The notes: generated by a model not told the origin, from the letters alone. A DNA stretch of 64,000 nt from Dugong dugon (GCA_030035585.1 CM057471.1:97775819-97839818); one strand, 5' to 3'. Shown: positions 22,080 through 35,212, numbered from the stretch's first letter. Numbers and translations are program-made.

Positions 22080-23850
22080 TTCTAAATTGGTTCTCAAGTC
22101 TTTTTAGTCTTAAAGATGTTGATGACTCTGCTTCCAGTAGTAAAGAGAGCACTGTTAATCCATGGTGTGGGACGGCAATTCAAATATGCAAAATATCACC
22201 ACCAATAGATCAGGTATTGGTGAAAGATGAGGCTCTGGGTGATTGCATGTATGATACCTTTCTACAATTTTGTCATAATGAGAAGTATAAGGAAGCTGGT
22301 TGGTTGGTCCTACTTTCACTAGACAAACTGGTGAAAGAAAGAGATGAGCTCAGGGCTTCAGAGTCAAAGCTCGAGCGCCACATAAATGACCTCAAAGTTT
22401 CCACTTGTGCTTTGAAAGAAAGCCTTATTTCTTGTAGTAACAGAGCTGATATTGCCAAAAACCAAACCCAGAGTCTTACTGAAAGAGTGGCTGAATTACA
22501 ATGCCAACTCACCTGCCAAACTTGAGAGGTATCTGAAGTTAAACTGAGGGCACTGATTGGGAAGAAATGGGATCCTGAAACTTGGGTTGGGGACAGATGG
22601 GCAGATAATCAGGAAGATGGAGACACTGGGCCCCTAAATTCCATCGACTCACTCCTGCAAACAGAACCATTAGCCCCTCCACTCCCATCTAATGAGATTA
22701 AGCCAGCTGCATCTAAAGCTCCTTTGAGTCATTGCCTGGCACAACGCCTGAAGCAGATGCTTTACAAGACAATGCTGAATGTTCTTAAAACATTTCCCCA
22801 CCGATTTTGGCTTCTAGACATATAAGCAGACTTAAGTCCCAGTGAGCTCCAAAAGGTGAAGTACAAAGTGTAACCCAGGAGGAAGTACGCTGCACTCTGA
22901 AAGAACTGCTTGACCTCTAATATGTACAAACAGAAACCTAGGGAATATGTGTGGGAATGGCTATTAAGGGTGTGGGATAATGGTGAAAGGAACATAAAGA
23001 TGGATCAATCTGAGTTTATTGATATGGGCTCACTAAGCACATATTCTTCATTCAGTGTTTCAGGTTGAGAGGTTAAGAAAGGAACTAATAGTTTATTTGG
23101 TTGGGTTTCTGAAGCATGGATTATGCAGTGGCCTACACTAAACCAAGCTGAAATACCAGGCCTGCCTTGGTATACAGTAGAAGAAGGTATCCAAAGGCTT
23201 AGGGAAATTGGCATGCTAGAGTGGATTTATCAGATTAGACCCACAGTCTCACACATGGAGTTCCCAGAGGACACATCTTTTATCACAACAGCGATGAAAA
23301 AATTTGTGAAGGGAGCTCCAGCATCCCTGAAGACTGCTGTGATTATTATTTTATGTAAGTCAGATTAGACAGCGGGAACTGCTCTAACTGAATTAAGACA
23401 CCTAACTACAATGGGGCTATTTGGATCCTGTGGTGTTAGGGGCAAGGTGGCGGCACTCAATCCACAAAGACAAGGTGGGAGTAATTACTGTAATTGACAG
23501 TGGAGTCAAAGCAGTAATCAGAATAGTGTTACTCATATGGACTTATGGCATTGGCTACTTAGTCATGGTGTCCCTAGGAATGAAATAGATGGGAAATCTA
23601 CTAAATATTTACTAAGAATTCTAGATCAAGTGAATGGCATTCTAACTTGAATCACCAGAATGGAGAGTTATGACCCTTCAAACAAGTCCCAGATTTGAGC
23701 CAGTTTACAGACTCAAAAGCCCTGAATGAGAGGCCAGGTTCCTGTGAGGAAGGACCCCACTACACTGCCAAAAATTTATACTGTTAATCTTTCTCACAGC
23801 CTTTCTCAAAGGGACCTATGGCCTTTTATGAGAGTGACTGTTCATTGGGG
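22080..23850 (+). pseudogene. ERV-L copy C gag-like region
   Basis: The longest piece (22217-22525, 102 codons) is rich in Lys/Glu/Leu heptads (LDKLVKERDELRASESKLER), a predicted coiled coil expected near the N-terminus of ERV-L Gag. A second piece is at 23123-23368. The stretches between carry stops and frameshifts. Confidence 0.65.
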
Positions 23851-26800
23851 AAAAGAAAATAATCAAACTTTTTGGGATTACTAGATACTTGGTCTGAACT
23901 GACACTAATTCCAGTAGACCCAAAACATCACTGTGGCCCACAGTAGGGGCATATGGGGGTGAGATTATTGGTGGAGTCTTAGCTCAGGTTCATCTCACAG
24001 TGGGTCCAGTGTTTCCCTGAACCCATCCTGTAGTGATTTCCCTAGTTCTAGAATACATAATTAGAATACATACACTCAGGAACTGGCAGAACTCCAACAT
24101 TGGATCCCTGACAAGTGGAGTAAGGGCTATTATGGTAGTAAAAGCCAAGTGGAAGCCATTAGAACTTCCTTTACCCAGGGAAATAGTAAACCAAAAGCAA
24201 TACCACATTCCTGGAGGTATTGCAGAGATTACTGCCACCATCAAGGAACTGAAGAATGCAGGGTTAGTGATTCCCACTACATCCCCATTCAATTCACTTA
24301 TTTGGCCTGTGCAAAATATAAAAGGGATCTTGGAGAATGACAGTGGATTATTGTAAACTTTACTGGGTGATGACTTCAATTGCCGCTGCTGATCCAGATG
24401 TGGTTCAATTGCTTGAGCAAAGTAATACCTCTCCTGGTACCTGGTATGCAGCTATTGATCTGTCAATTCCTTTTTCTCGATTCCAGTTTCAAAGGAACAC
24501 CCGAAGCAGTTTGCATTCAGCTGGCAAGGCCAGCAATACACCTTTACTGTCCTACCTCAAGATATATCAACTCTTCAGCCTTGTCATAATTTAGTCCACA
24601 AGGACCTTGATAATCTTCCCTTCCACAAGACATCACACTGATCCATTACACTGATGACATTATCTGATTGGACCTAGTAAGGAAGAAGTGTCAATGACTC
24701 TGGACTTATTGGTAAAATATTTGCATGCTAGAGGGTGTGAAATTAATCTGACAAAAATTCAGGTGCCTTCCACCTCAGTGAAATTTCTAGGAGTCCCGCA
24801 GTGTAGGGCATGTTGACATACTCCTTCTAAAACGAATGGGTAAAACTTTACATTTGGCCCCTCTTACAACTAAAAAGGAGGCACACCTAGTGGGCCTCTT
24901 TGGATTTTGGAGGCAGTGTACCCCTCATTTGGGTGTGCTATTCTGGTCTATTTATCAAGTGACTTGAAAAGCTGCTAGTTTTGAGTAAGGCCCAGACAGA
25001 GAGAAGGCTCTGCAGCAGGTTCAACCTGCTGTGTCACTTGGGCCATATGATCCAGCTGATCCAAGGGTGCTTGAAGTGTCAGTGGCAGATAGAGATGCTG
25101 TTGGATTATTTGGCAGGCCCCTATTGGTGAATCACGAGCAGATCCTTAGGATTTTGGAGCAAAGCCCTGACATCCTCTGCAGATGACTACTCTCTTTTTG
25201 AGAAACAGCTTTTGGCTTGTTACTGGGCCTTAGTAGAGACTGAATACTTAACCATGGGACACCAAGTCACCATGTGTCCTGAGCTGCCTGTCACAAACTG
25301 GATGTTGTCTGACCCACAGAGCCATAAAGTTGGACCAGCACAGCAGCACTCTATAATTAAATGGAAGTGGTTTATACGAGATCGGGGCTGAGCAGGACCT
25401 GAAGGCACAGGTAAGTTGCATGAGGAAGTGGCCCAAATGCCCATAGTCTCCACTCCTGTCTCATTACCTTCCTCCTCCCAGTCTGCACCTATGGCCTCAT
25501 GAGGAGTTCCTTATGGTCAGCTGACTGAGGAAGAGGAAACTCGTGCCTGGCTTACAGATGGTTCTGCACGATATGCAGGTACCACTCAAAAGACAGCGGC
25601 AGCACTACCCCTTTCTGGGATCTTCCTGAAGGACAGTGGTGAAGGGAAATTCTCCCAATGGGCAGAACTTCAAGCAGTGCACATGGTTGTTCTCTTTGCT
25701 TGGAAGGATAAATGGCCAGATGTGCAATTGTACACTGATTCATGGGCTGTGGCCAATGGTTTGGCTGGATGGTCAGGGACTTGAAAGGAACATGATTGGA
25801 AAATTGGCGACAAAGAGGTATGGGGGAGAGGTAGGTGGATAGACCTCTCTGAATGGGCCAAAGAAGTGAAGATATTTGTGTCTCTTATGAATGCTTACCA
25901 AAGGGTGACCTTGGCAGAGGGTTTTAACAATCAAGAGGATAGGATGATGTGTTCTTTGGAAACTAGTCATCCTCTTTCACCAGCCACTCCTGTCATTTCC
26001 CAATAGGCTCATGAACAAAGTGGCCATGTTGGCAGGGATGGAGATTATGCATAGGCTCAGCAAAACAGACTTCCACTCACCAAGGCTGACTTGGCTACAG
26101 CCACTGCTGAGTCCCCAATCTGCCAGCAGCAGAGACCAACAGAGTCCCCCATATGGCACCACCCCTTGAGGTGACCAGCCAGCAACCTGGTGGCAGGTTG
26201 ATTACATTGGACTACTTCCATCATGGAAAGGGCAGTGTTTTGTTCTTAGCGGAATAGACAGTTACTCTGGATATAGATTTGCCTTCCCTGCACACAATGC
26301 TTCTGTCTAAACTACCATCCATGGACTTACAGAATGTCTTATCCACTGTCATAGTATCCTACACAGCATTGCCTTGCATCAAAGTACTCACTTTACAACA
26401 GTGGGCTCATGCTCATGGAATTCACTGGTCTCACCATGTTCCCTATCATTCTGAAGCAGTTGGCTTGATAGAACGATGGAATAGCCTTCTAAAGACACAA
26501 TTACGGTGCTAGCTAGGCGGCAGTACATTGCAGGGTTGGGGCAATATTCTCCAAGAGGCTGTATATGTCTTAAACCAGCATCCAATATGTGGTGCTGTTT
26601 CTCCCATATTCAGGATTCATGGGTCCAGGAATCAAGGGGTGGAAATAGGAGTGGCACCACTCACTATAACCCCTTGTGACTCATTTGCAAACTTTTTGCT
26701 TCATGTCTCCACAAGCCAATGCTCTGCGGGTCTAGAAGTCAGTTCCACAGGGTGGAATGCTGCCACCAGGAGACACAAGACTGATTCCATTGCACTGGAA

Positions 26801-27200
26801 GTTAAGAATGCCACCCAGCCACTTGAAGCTTCTCATGCCTCTGGATCAATAGGCAAAGAAGGGAGTCACTGTATTGGCTAGTGTGACTCATCCTGATTAC
26901 AAAGGAGAAATAAGATTGACATTACCTAACAGAGGTAAAAAAGAGTATGTCTGGAATACAGGAGATTCCTTAGGGCATCTCTTAGTACTGCCATAGCCTA
27001 TGATTAAAGTCAATGAAAAACTATAGCAACCCAATTCCGACATGACTACTAATGGCCCAGACCCTTCAGGAATAAAGGTTTGGGTCACCCCAAAAGGCAA
27101 AGAACCATGACCAGCTGACGTGCTTGCTGAGGGTAAAGGGAATACAGAATGGGTGGTGGAAGAAGGTAGTTCTAAATACCAGTTATGACCACGTGACCAG
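23850..27200 (+). pseudogene. ERV-L copy C pol and dUTPase-like remnant
   Basis: Order along the strand: a protease-like start near 23940; RT from about 24050 with Y-T-D-D encoded at 24647-24658; RNase H at about 25190-25800; integrase at about 25900-26720, with the HWSHHVPYHSEAVGLIERWN stretch after the second catalytic Asp region; then a dUTPase-like tail to about 27190. The integrase Asp/Gln block just before it is altered (ALHQSTHF-like instead of SDQGTHF as in copy A). No single frame covers a whole domain. Confidence 0.8.
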
Positions 27201-27432
27201 TTGCAGACATGACTGTAATTGTTATGAGTATTTCTTCCTTGTATGTGTATCAAATGTTTTTGTTTTCTACACTTTTAAAATATATGATGTAAATGGAGCT
27301 AGTGAGTTTTCAGCTGTACACGTGTAAGTTGTATCATGTTATGCACAAGTATGATTTTGTAATTGTCTTTATATAGAGGCTGGGTATGGCTTAAGGACAT
27401 GTGTACAGGTGCCAAGTTGACAAGGGGTAGAC

Positions 27433-28053
27433 TGTGATGGTTAAGGTTGTGTGTCAACTTGGCTGGGCTATATTCTCAGCAGTTTGGCAGTTATGAAATG
27501 ATGTAGTTTGACAGTTATGTAATGATGTAATTTGGCAGTTATATGATGTAGTCATCCTCCATGGTGTGATCTGATGTGATCAGCCAACAAGACATAGGAG
27601 GAGTTTCCTCAGGGGTCTGGCCTGGATCCAATATATATATGGATGCCTGGCAAAGATCCCTCGCTTGCTCTGGATCCTGCATCTGCCTTGTCATCTGTCC
27701 TCTGGTTCTTGGGACTTGAGCCAGTAGTCTGCCATGCTGCTACTGATCTTGGGATTTGTTGCCTCCATAGCCTGTGAGCCAGCAGCCAGCCATCTTACCT
27801 GCTGAACTTGGATTGGTCAGCCTCTGCAGCCTGTGATCAGTGGCCTGCCGTCTGACCTGCTGATCTTGGGTTTGTCAGCCCATGGGGCTACATAAGTCAG
27901 GAAAAGCTTCCAGCCTTACATCTGACCCATGGAGTTGGTACTTGTCAGCCTCTACAACTGTGTTAGCCATTTCCTTGAGATAAGTCTCTCTCTGTATATA
28001 TACATATATACGCTTCATTGGTTTTGCTTCTCTAGAGAACCTAGCCTAAGACA
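27433..28053 (+). repeat. ERV-L copy C 3' LTR
   Basis: It opens tgtgatggttaaggttgtgt after a purine-rich caaggggtaga tract and closes ctagcctaagaca. Extra length relative to the 5' LTR comes from additional copies of a cagcctgtgagc-agc-ggcctgcc-type segment (27770-27890). Confidence 0.85.
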
Positions 28054-28140
28054 CTACTAATAAAATTTGGTCTCTATACATTTGCCTATGTTAGATATAT
28101 GTATAAGTGGAATCATACAATATTTGTCCTTTTGTGTGTG
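28054..28140 (-). mobile_element. L1 3' UTR scrap
   Basis: tatgtataagtggaatcata, then caatatttgtccttttgtgt, is a well-known minus-strand L1 block, also seen at about 30165-30190 in this window. Confidence 0.6.
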
Positions 28141-28624
28141 ATTTATTTTAGGATAGTTTTAAACTGGGGGAATATCACTGCTTAGAGCCCTTGCAAAGAT
28201 GAAGGCTGACTTCAATGCCATCATTAATGAGATTAATTAATGAGTGAAGTGGCCTTTACTGAAGATTTTGTTGAGGAGAAAGTTTATATTACATGTTTTA
28301 CAGTAAGTGGAGGTGGCTTGTATATTGCTATGATGCTGGAAGCTGTGCCATCTGAATTCAACCATGGTAGACAGGTTTCAACTGAGCTTCCAGACTAAGA
28401 CAGGCGAGGAAGAAGGAACTGGTGGTTTACTTCTGAAAAAAATTAGCCAGTGAAAACCTTATGAATAGCAGTGGAACATTGTCTGATATACTGCTGGAAG
28501 ATGAGCCCCTCAGATTGGAAGGCACTCAAAAGATGACTGGGGAAGAGCTGCCTTTTCAAAGTAGAGTCAACCTTAATGACGTGGATAGCGTCAAGCTTTT
28601 GGGACTTTCATTTGCTGATGTGGC

Positions 28625-29206
28625 ATGACTCAAAATGAGAAGAAACAGCTGCAAAATAATAGCTGGAATGTGGAATTACAAAGTATGAATCTAGGAAAAC
28701 TGGAAGTAGTAAAAAATGAAATGGAATGCATAAACATTGATATCCTAGGCGTTACTGAGCTGAAATGGACTGGTACTGGCCATTTTGAATCTGACAATTG
28801 TATGGTTTACTATGCCAGGAATGTCAAATTGAAGAGGAATGGCGTTGCATTCATTGTCAAAAAGAACATTTCAAGATCTATCCTGAAGTACAATGCTGTC
28901 AGTGATAGGATAATATCCATACGCCTACAAGGAAGATCAGTTACAACGACTATTATTCAAATTTACACACCAGCCACTAAGGCCAAAGTTGAAGAAATTG
29001 AAGATTTTTACCAACTTCTGCAGTCTAAAACTCATCAAACATGCCATCAGGATGCATTGATAATTACTGGTGATTGGAATGCGAAAGCTGGAAACAAAGA
29101 AGGATCAGTAGTTGGAAAATATGGCCTTGGTGACAGAAACGATGCTGGAGATCGCATGACAGAATTTTGCAAGACCAACAACTTCTTCATTGTAAATACC
29201 TTTTTT
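28625..29206 (+). pseudogene. RTE copy 1 endonuclease domain
   Basis: About 190 intact codons of an APE-like endonuclease: the metal-binding Glu region ILGVTELKWTGTG, YYARNVKLKRNGVAFIVKK, IRLQGRSVTTTIIQIYTPAT, and the catalytic ITGDWNAKAG block. The frame then runs into inserted L1 poly(T) at FIVNT. Its continuation resumes at about 31454. Confidence 0.8.
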
Positions 29207-31441
29207 TCTTTTCTTTTTTATTATTGTCCTTTAGATGAAGGTTTACATAACAAACTAGCTTCTCATTAAAGTTAGTACACATACTGTTTTGTGACATTGG
29301 TTACCAACCCCACAACATGTCAATACTCATCCTTCTCAACCTTGAGTTTCCTATTACCAGCTTTCTTGTCCTCTCCTGCCTTCTAGTCCTTACCCCTAGT
29401 TTGGTGTGCCCTGTTAGTCTCATTTTCTATTATGGGCCTGTCTAAGCTTTGACTGAAGGGTGAACATCAGGAGTGACTTCATTTCTGAGCTATATGGGTA
29501 TCCAGGAGCCATACTCTCAGGGTTTCTCCAGTTTTTGTCAGACCAGTAAGTCTGGTCTTTGTGAGTTAGAATTTTGTTCTACATTTTTCTCCAGTTCTGT
29601 CCAGGAAACTCTATTGAGATCCCTCTCGGAGCAGTCAGTGGTGGCTGCCGGGTAACATCTAGTTGCACTGGACTCAGTTTGGTGGAGTCTGTGGTAGTTG
29701 TGGTCCATCGGTCCTTTGAACTAATTTTCCCCTTGTGTCTTTAGTTTTCTTCATTCTCCCTTGTTCCTGATGGGGTGAGACCAGTGGAGTATCTTAGATG
29801 GCCACTCACAAACTTTAAAGACCCTAGATTCTCCTCACCAAAGTAGAATGTAGAACATTTGCTTTATAAACTATGTTATGCCAATGGAGACAGGTGTTCC
29901 CCGAGACCATGGTCCCCACAGCCCTTGGCCTAGTAATTCAGTCGCTTAGGGAGTTTGGATGCGTCTATGGAGCTTACATGACCTTGCCTTGTACAAGTTG
30001 TGCTGGCTTCCCCAGTACTGTGTACTGTCTTACCCTTCACCAAAGTTAACACTTATCTATTGTCTAGTTAGTGTTTTTACGTTCCCACCCCTCCCCTCCC
30101 TCGTAACCATCAAAGATTGTTTCTTTTTGTGTGTAAACCTTTTCATGAGTTTTTTAGTAGCTGTCTCATACAATATTTGTCCTTTTGTGATTGGCTTATT
30201 TCACTCAGCATGCCCTCAGATTTATCCATTTGTGAGATGCTTCGTAGATTCATCACGTTCTTTATTGTTGTGTAGCACTCCACTGTGTGTATGTACCATA
30301 GTTTATCTATTTGTCTGTTGATGGGCATCTAGGTTGCTCCCGTCTTTTTGCTATTGTGAACAATGCTGCAGTGAACATGGGTGTGCATATATCTATTCAT
30401 GTGACGGCTCTTATTTCTCTAGGATATATTCCTAGGAGTGGGATTGCTGGATCATATGGTATTTCTATTTCTAGATTTCTAAGGAAGCGTCATATCATTT
30501 TCCAAAATGGGTGTATCTTTTTGCATTCCTACCAGCAGTCCATAAGATTTCCAGTCTCCCTGCAGCCTCTCCAACATTTGTTATTTTCTGTTTTTTTGAT
30601 TCATGCCAGTAATGCCAGGGTGAGATGGTATCTAATTGTGGTTTTGATTTGCATTTCTCTAATGGCTAGTGATCATGAGCATTTCCTCATGTGTCTGCTA
30701 GCCACTTAAATGTCTTCTTTGGTGAAGTGTCTGTTCATTTCCTTTGCCCATTTTTTAATTGGATTGTCTTTTTGTTGTAGTGGTGTTGTATTTTCCTGTA
30801 GATTTTAGAGATTACACCTTTGTCGGATTTGTCATAGCCAAAAATGTTTTCTCAAGTCTGTAGGTTCTCTTTTTACTCTTTTGGTGAACTCTTTTGACGA
30901 GCGTTAAGTGTTTAATTTTTAGAAGATTCCACTTATCTAGCTTATCTTCTGGAGTTTGTGTGTTGTTAGTTATGGTTTGTATCCTGTTAATGCTGTGTTT
31001 TAGGGCCTCTAATTGATCCTATTTTCTCTTTTATGAATTTTATAGTTCTTGGTTTTATATTTAGGTCTTTGATCCATTTTGAATTAGTTTTTTATGTATG
31101 GTGTGAGGTATTGGTCCTGTTTCATTTTTTTGCAGATGGACATTCAGTTTTGCCAGCATCACGTTAAAAAGACTGTCATTTCCCCATTTGATAGAGTTTG
31201 GGCCCTTGTCAAAGATCAGGAGACCATAGGTGGATGGATTTACATCTGGGTTCTCAATTCTGTTCCATTGGTCGATGTATCTGTCGTTGTACCAGTACCT
31301 GGCTGTTGTGACGACTGTAGCTGTATAGTAGGTTCTGAGGTCAGGTAGTGTGAGTCTTCCTACTTTATTCTTCTTCTTCAACAGTGCTTTACTTATCCAG
31401 GACCTCTTCCCTTTCCATATAAAGTTAATGATTAGTTTTGC
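29207..31441 (-). mobile_element. L1, 5'-truncated, inserted in RTE copy 1
   Basis: It is read on the minus strand. The right end is ORF2 C-terminal sequence ([36 protein letters not shown]), followed leftwards by the end of ORF2 and the 3' UTR, ending in poly(T) at 29207-29222. The direct repeat aaatacctttttt (29194-29206) and aaatactttttt (31442-31453) flanks it. ORF2 has stops and frame changes. Confidence 0.9.
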
Positions 31442-31453
31442 AAATACTTTTTT

Positions 31454-33310
31454 CAACAACATAAATGGCGACTATACACATGGACCTCGTCAGAGGGAAT
31501 ACACAGGAATCAAATCTGTGGAAAGAGACGATGGAAAAGCTCAATATCTTCAGTCAGAACAAGGCCAGAAGCTGACTGTGGAAAGACCATCAATTGCTCA
31601 TATGCAAGTTCAAGTTGAAGCTGAAGCAAATTAGAACAAGTCCACAAGAGCCAAAGTTTGACCTTGAGTATATCCCACTTGAATTTAGAGACCATCTCAA
31701 GCATAAATTTGATGCACTGAACACTAATGACCAAAGACCAGACGAGTTGTGGAATGCTATCAAGGACATCATACATAAGAAAGCAAAAGATCATTAAAAA
31801 GACAGGAAAAAAAGAAAAGACCAAAATGGATGTCAGAAGAGACTCTGAAACTTGCTCTTGAACGTTAAGTAGCTAAAGCCAACAGAAGGAATGATGAAGT
31901 AAAAGTGCTGAACAGAAGATTTCAAAGGGCAGCTTGAGAAGACAAAGTAAAGTATTATAATGACATGTGCAAAGACCAGGAGTTAGAAAACCAAAAGGGA
32001 CGAACATGCTCGGCATTTCTCAAGCTGAAAGAACTGAAGAAAAAAATTCAAGCCTTGAGCTGCAATACTGAAGGATTCTACGGGCAAAATAGTGAACGAC
32101 GCAGGAAGCATCAAAAGAAGATGGAAGGAATACAGTCACTGTACAAAAAAGAATTGGTCAATATTCAATCATTTCAGGAGGTAGCATACGATCAGGAACT
32201 GATGGTACTGAAGGAAGAAGTCCAAGCTGCACTGAAGACACTGGTGAAAAACAAGGCTCCAGGAATTGATGGAATACCAACTGAGATGTTTCAACAAATG
32301 GATGCAGGTGTGGACGTGCTCACTCATTTATGCCAAGCAATTTGGAAGACAGGTACCTGGCCAACTGACTGGAAGACATCCATATTTATACCCATTCCAA
32401 AGAAAACTGATCCAGCCGAATGTGGAAATTATTCAATGTCATCATTAATATCACACACAAGTAAAATTTTGCTGAAGATCATTCAAAAGTGGTTGCAGCA
32501 GCACATCAACAGGGAACTGCCAGAAACTCAAGCCAGATTCAGAAGAGGATGTGGAACAAGGGATGGTTACTGATGTCAGATGGATCCTGGCTGAAAGCAG
32601 AGAATACCATAAAGATGTTTCCCTGTGTTTTATTGACTATGCAAAGGCATTCGACTGTGTGGATCATAACAAATTAGGGATAACATTGCAAAGAATGGGA
32701 ATTCCAGAACACTTAATTGTGTTGGGAGGAAACTTTATATAGATCAAGAGGCAGTCGTTTGAACAGAACAAGGGGATACTGCGTGGTTTAAAGTCAGGAA
32801 AGGTGTGTGTCAGGGTTGTAACCTTTCAGTGTATTTATTCAATCTGTAAGCTGAGCAAACAACCTGAGAAGCTGGACTATATGAAAAACGGGGCATCAGG
32901 ATTGGAGGAAGACTCATTAACCACACCTGTGTTATGCAGATGAACCAACCTTGCTTGCTGAAAGAAAAGGACTTGAAGCACTTACTGAGGGAAAAGACTA
33001 CAGCCTTCAGTATGGATTACACCTCAACATAAAGAAACAAAAATCCTCACAACTGGACCAATAAGCAACACCATGATAGTCAGAAAAAAGACTGAAGTTG
33101 TCATTTAGTTGGATCCACAATCAACACCCATGGAAACTGTAGTCAAGAAATCAAATGACGCATTGTTTTGGGGATCTGCTGCAAATGACCTCTTTACAGC
33201 GTTAAAAACCAAAGATGTCACTTTAAGGACTAAGGTGAGCCTGACCCAAGCCATGGTGTTTTCAATTGCCTCATATGCATGTGAAAGCTGGACAATGAAT
33301 AAGGAGGACT
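31454..33310 (+). pseudogene. RTE copy 1 linker and reverse transcriptase, broken
   Basis: After the L1 the RTE sequence resumes ([10 protein letters not shown]). RT pieces include [19 protein letters not shown] and PIPKKTDPAECGNY (31965-32573), and FIDYAKAFDCVDHNK, motif A (32551-32742, shifted frame). The motif C codons at 32933-32944 read Y-A-D-E: the second catalytic Asp is Glu. At least two frameshifts and several stops are present. Confidence 0.8.
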
Positions 33311-33680
33311 GAAGAATTGACACCTTTGAGTTTTGGTGTTGGTGAAGAATATTGAATATACCACGGACTGCCAAATGAACAAATCTGTCTTGGAAGAAGT
33401 ACAGCCGGAACGTTCCTTAGAAGCAAGGATGGCGAGACTTCGTTTTCCATTCTTTGGACATGTTATCAGGAGGGACCAGTCCCTGGAGGACAGCATGCTT
33501 GGTAGAGTGTCAGTGAAAAAGAGGAAGACCCTCAACACAATGGACTGTCACAGTGGCTGCAACAATGGGCTCAAGCATAACAACCATCATGAGCATGGCA
33601 CCGGACCAGGCAGTGTCTCTTTCTGTTGTACATAGGGTCATGAGTCAGAACCATCTCGATGGCACCTAACATCAACAGTA

Positions 33681-34064
33681 AGTGACTCAGCCACCTGTTT
33701 GGGATCAGCACCCCAGAGGGGTTGAAGGTAGGATGCACTACCCTCCCCTTCTGAAGTCTGGGGTCTGGGAGATTCAGCTTCTAGTGGGTAATGGGCTTTT
33801 CAAAGCAGGTCCTTAATTAGGAAAGGTCTCTCTCTACATGACATTTTAATAGTGAATCTGCTACCAAGAGAATAAAATTTGTATTATTACAAATAATTTA
33901 TAGTTCTTTTTTAATAAGTTATTGTGGTCATTTGAAAGGAATAAAGCAAATTTCTGCTAGATTTTAGTATGGGACAGTATGTCCCTGTGCTAAAACTCTC
34001 ATTTCCATAAACTCTTGCTTTGATCAATAACCCATTAGTCAGGCACTAGGAGAAATGACGTCTT
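33681..34064. other. No feature recognised
   Basis: Short anonymous interval between the RTE tail and an L1 3' end. Confidence 0.5.
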
Positions 34065-35206
34065 GATACATGGTACCACATGGATGGAGCTGGAAGACAT
34101 TATGCTAAGTGAAATAAGTCAATCACAAATGGACAAATACTGTATGACCTCACTTATATAAAAAAAGGCAAATGTATAGAGACCAAAGTTTATTAGTGGT
34201 TACCAGGGCCAGGAGGAAAAAGGGGAAAGAGGGGGATTATTGCTTATACTCAGTTTGGGTTTACAGTGTATGGAAAAACTGCATTGATTTAGGGTTTCAC
34301 AGTTGATTGTTTTAAGTGCCGTCAATAAGTTGTACACCTGTAAAAAGTTGAATTGGCAAAAGTTGTGTGATAGATTTACAATAACAACAAGAGTAGCTGC
34401 TGAGGCTGCTGATGGACAACCAAACACCTCATGTAGTTTGGTTCTTCGGTTTGGAGGTTTAGGTTATGGTTTCATGGGGCATTCCAGTTAATTGGCCTAA
34501 TAATGTGTTTAGTGCTTTTGTTGCACCTCCTAGTTCACTGTGTAGTGCCTGGGGTCTTAAAAGCTTGCAAGTGTCCATCCAAGGCACAACAATTGGTCTC
34601 TATTCACCTAGATCAACAAAGGAAGGAAAGTCAGGAATAGGAGGAAATGGAATGTGTGGCTAATTGCCTCAGCAAACGACTGCCTCCTTTGCCGTGAGAC
34701 CAGAAGAACTGGACAGTGCCCAGCTACCATTACTGAACATTTTGATGAAAGACTCTGTAGAAGAATCCTGATCAAAGGAAGGAAAATGCAGAACAGAATT
34801 TCAAATTCTCATCAATTCCAGTCTTTTGAGCCATGAAGGTTGGATGAACCCCTGAAACTATGCCCCTGAAGTAATCTTCAAACCTTAAATCAAAAATGTC
34901 CCCTGAAGTCTTCTTAAAATCAAACTAACAGTTTAGCTTAAATAGTAAAAAATGTCTGCCTTGAGCTTTATGCTCTTTTAGAAACTATATGGAATCAAAG
35001 TAACAGTAACAACTGGAAAGATTAGATAGGAACCTTAGGGGGCAGTGACTTTATGTTAACGGGGAGGAACAACTCAGAAAAGGAGGGTCAGAATGGTTGC
35101 ACAACTCTAAGAATGTATTCAATGTCACCGAATTGTATATGTAGAAATTGTTGGTGTATGCTTTGCTGTGTATATTTTCAAGAACAAAATAAATAAAAAT
35201 TAAAAA
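34065..35206 (+). mobile_element. L1 3' end (ORF2 tail and 3' UTR)
   Basis: It starts within the ORF2 end (tggatggagctggaagacat, tatgctaagtgaaataagtc) and runs through 3' UTR landmarks (aaatggacaaatactgtatg; agactctgtagaagaatcct; ctcagaaaaggagggtcaga) to an A-rich end (aaataaataaaaattaaaaa). No intact frame. Confidence 0.8.
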
Positions 35207-35212
35207 AACCGT

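Larger units (their letters stand above)
21479..28053 (+). mobile_element. ERV-L provirus copy C, complete layout
   Basis: A 6.6-kb class III endogenous retrovirus: 5' LTR (21479-22031), primer-binding site, gag-like region, protease/RT/RNase H/integrase/dUTPase-like pol region and 3' LTR (27433-28053). No env was seen, as usual for ERV-L. The frame is broken in gag, RT, RNase H and integrase, so the copy is defective. The flanks do not show a clear 5-bp target duplication: the left flank is ERV-L copy B and the right flank an L1 relic. Confidence 0.9.
28300..33680 (+). mobile_element. RTE-type LINE, copy 1, split by an L1
   Basis: This element of about 3.1 kb (without its insert) belongs to the RTE/BovB-like clade: short 5' region, one ORF for an APE-type endonuclease plus reverse transcriptase, and a short 3' tail. 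The tail (33610-33680: gtacatagggtcatgagtca, gaaccatctcgatggcacct, aacatcaacag) is the same as the AfroSINE tail, consistent with RTE machinery mobilising those SINEs. An L1 (29207-31441) interrupts the endonuclease/RT junction. Frameshifts and stops break the RT part, so it is dead. Confidence 0.85.

Noticed and set aside
9060..28053. A functional retroviral dUTPase or integrase gene co-opted by the host
   Set aside because: All three ERV-L copies carry stops, frameshifts or deletions in or beside these domains. The open pieces are short (at most 198 codons) and have no promoter or splice context.
29959..30709. 120- and 132-codon plus-strand frames rich in Phe, Leu and Ser
   Set aside because: Antisense of the L1 3' UTR and ORF2 end. 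The same frames recur at 52049-52477 on the other strand.
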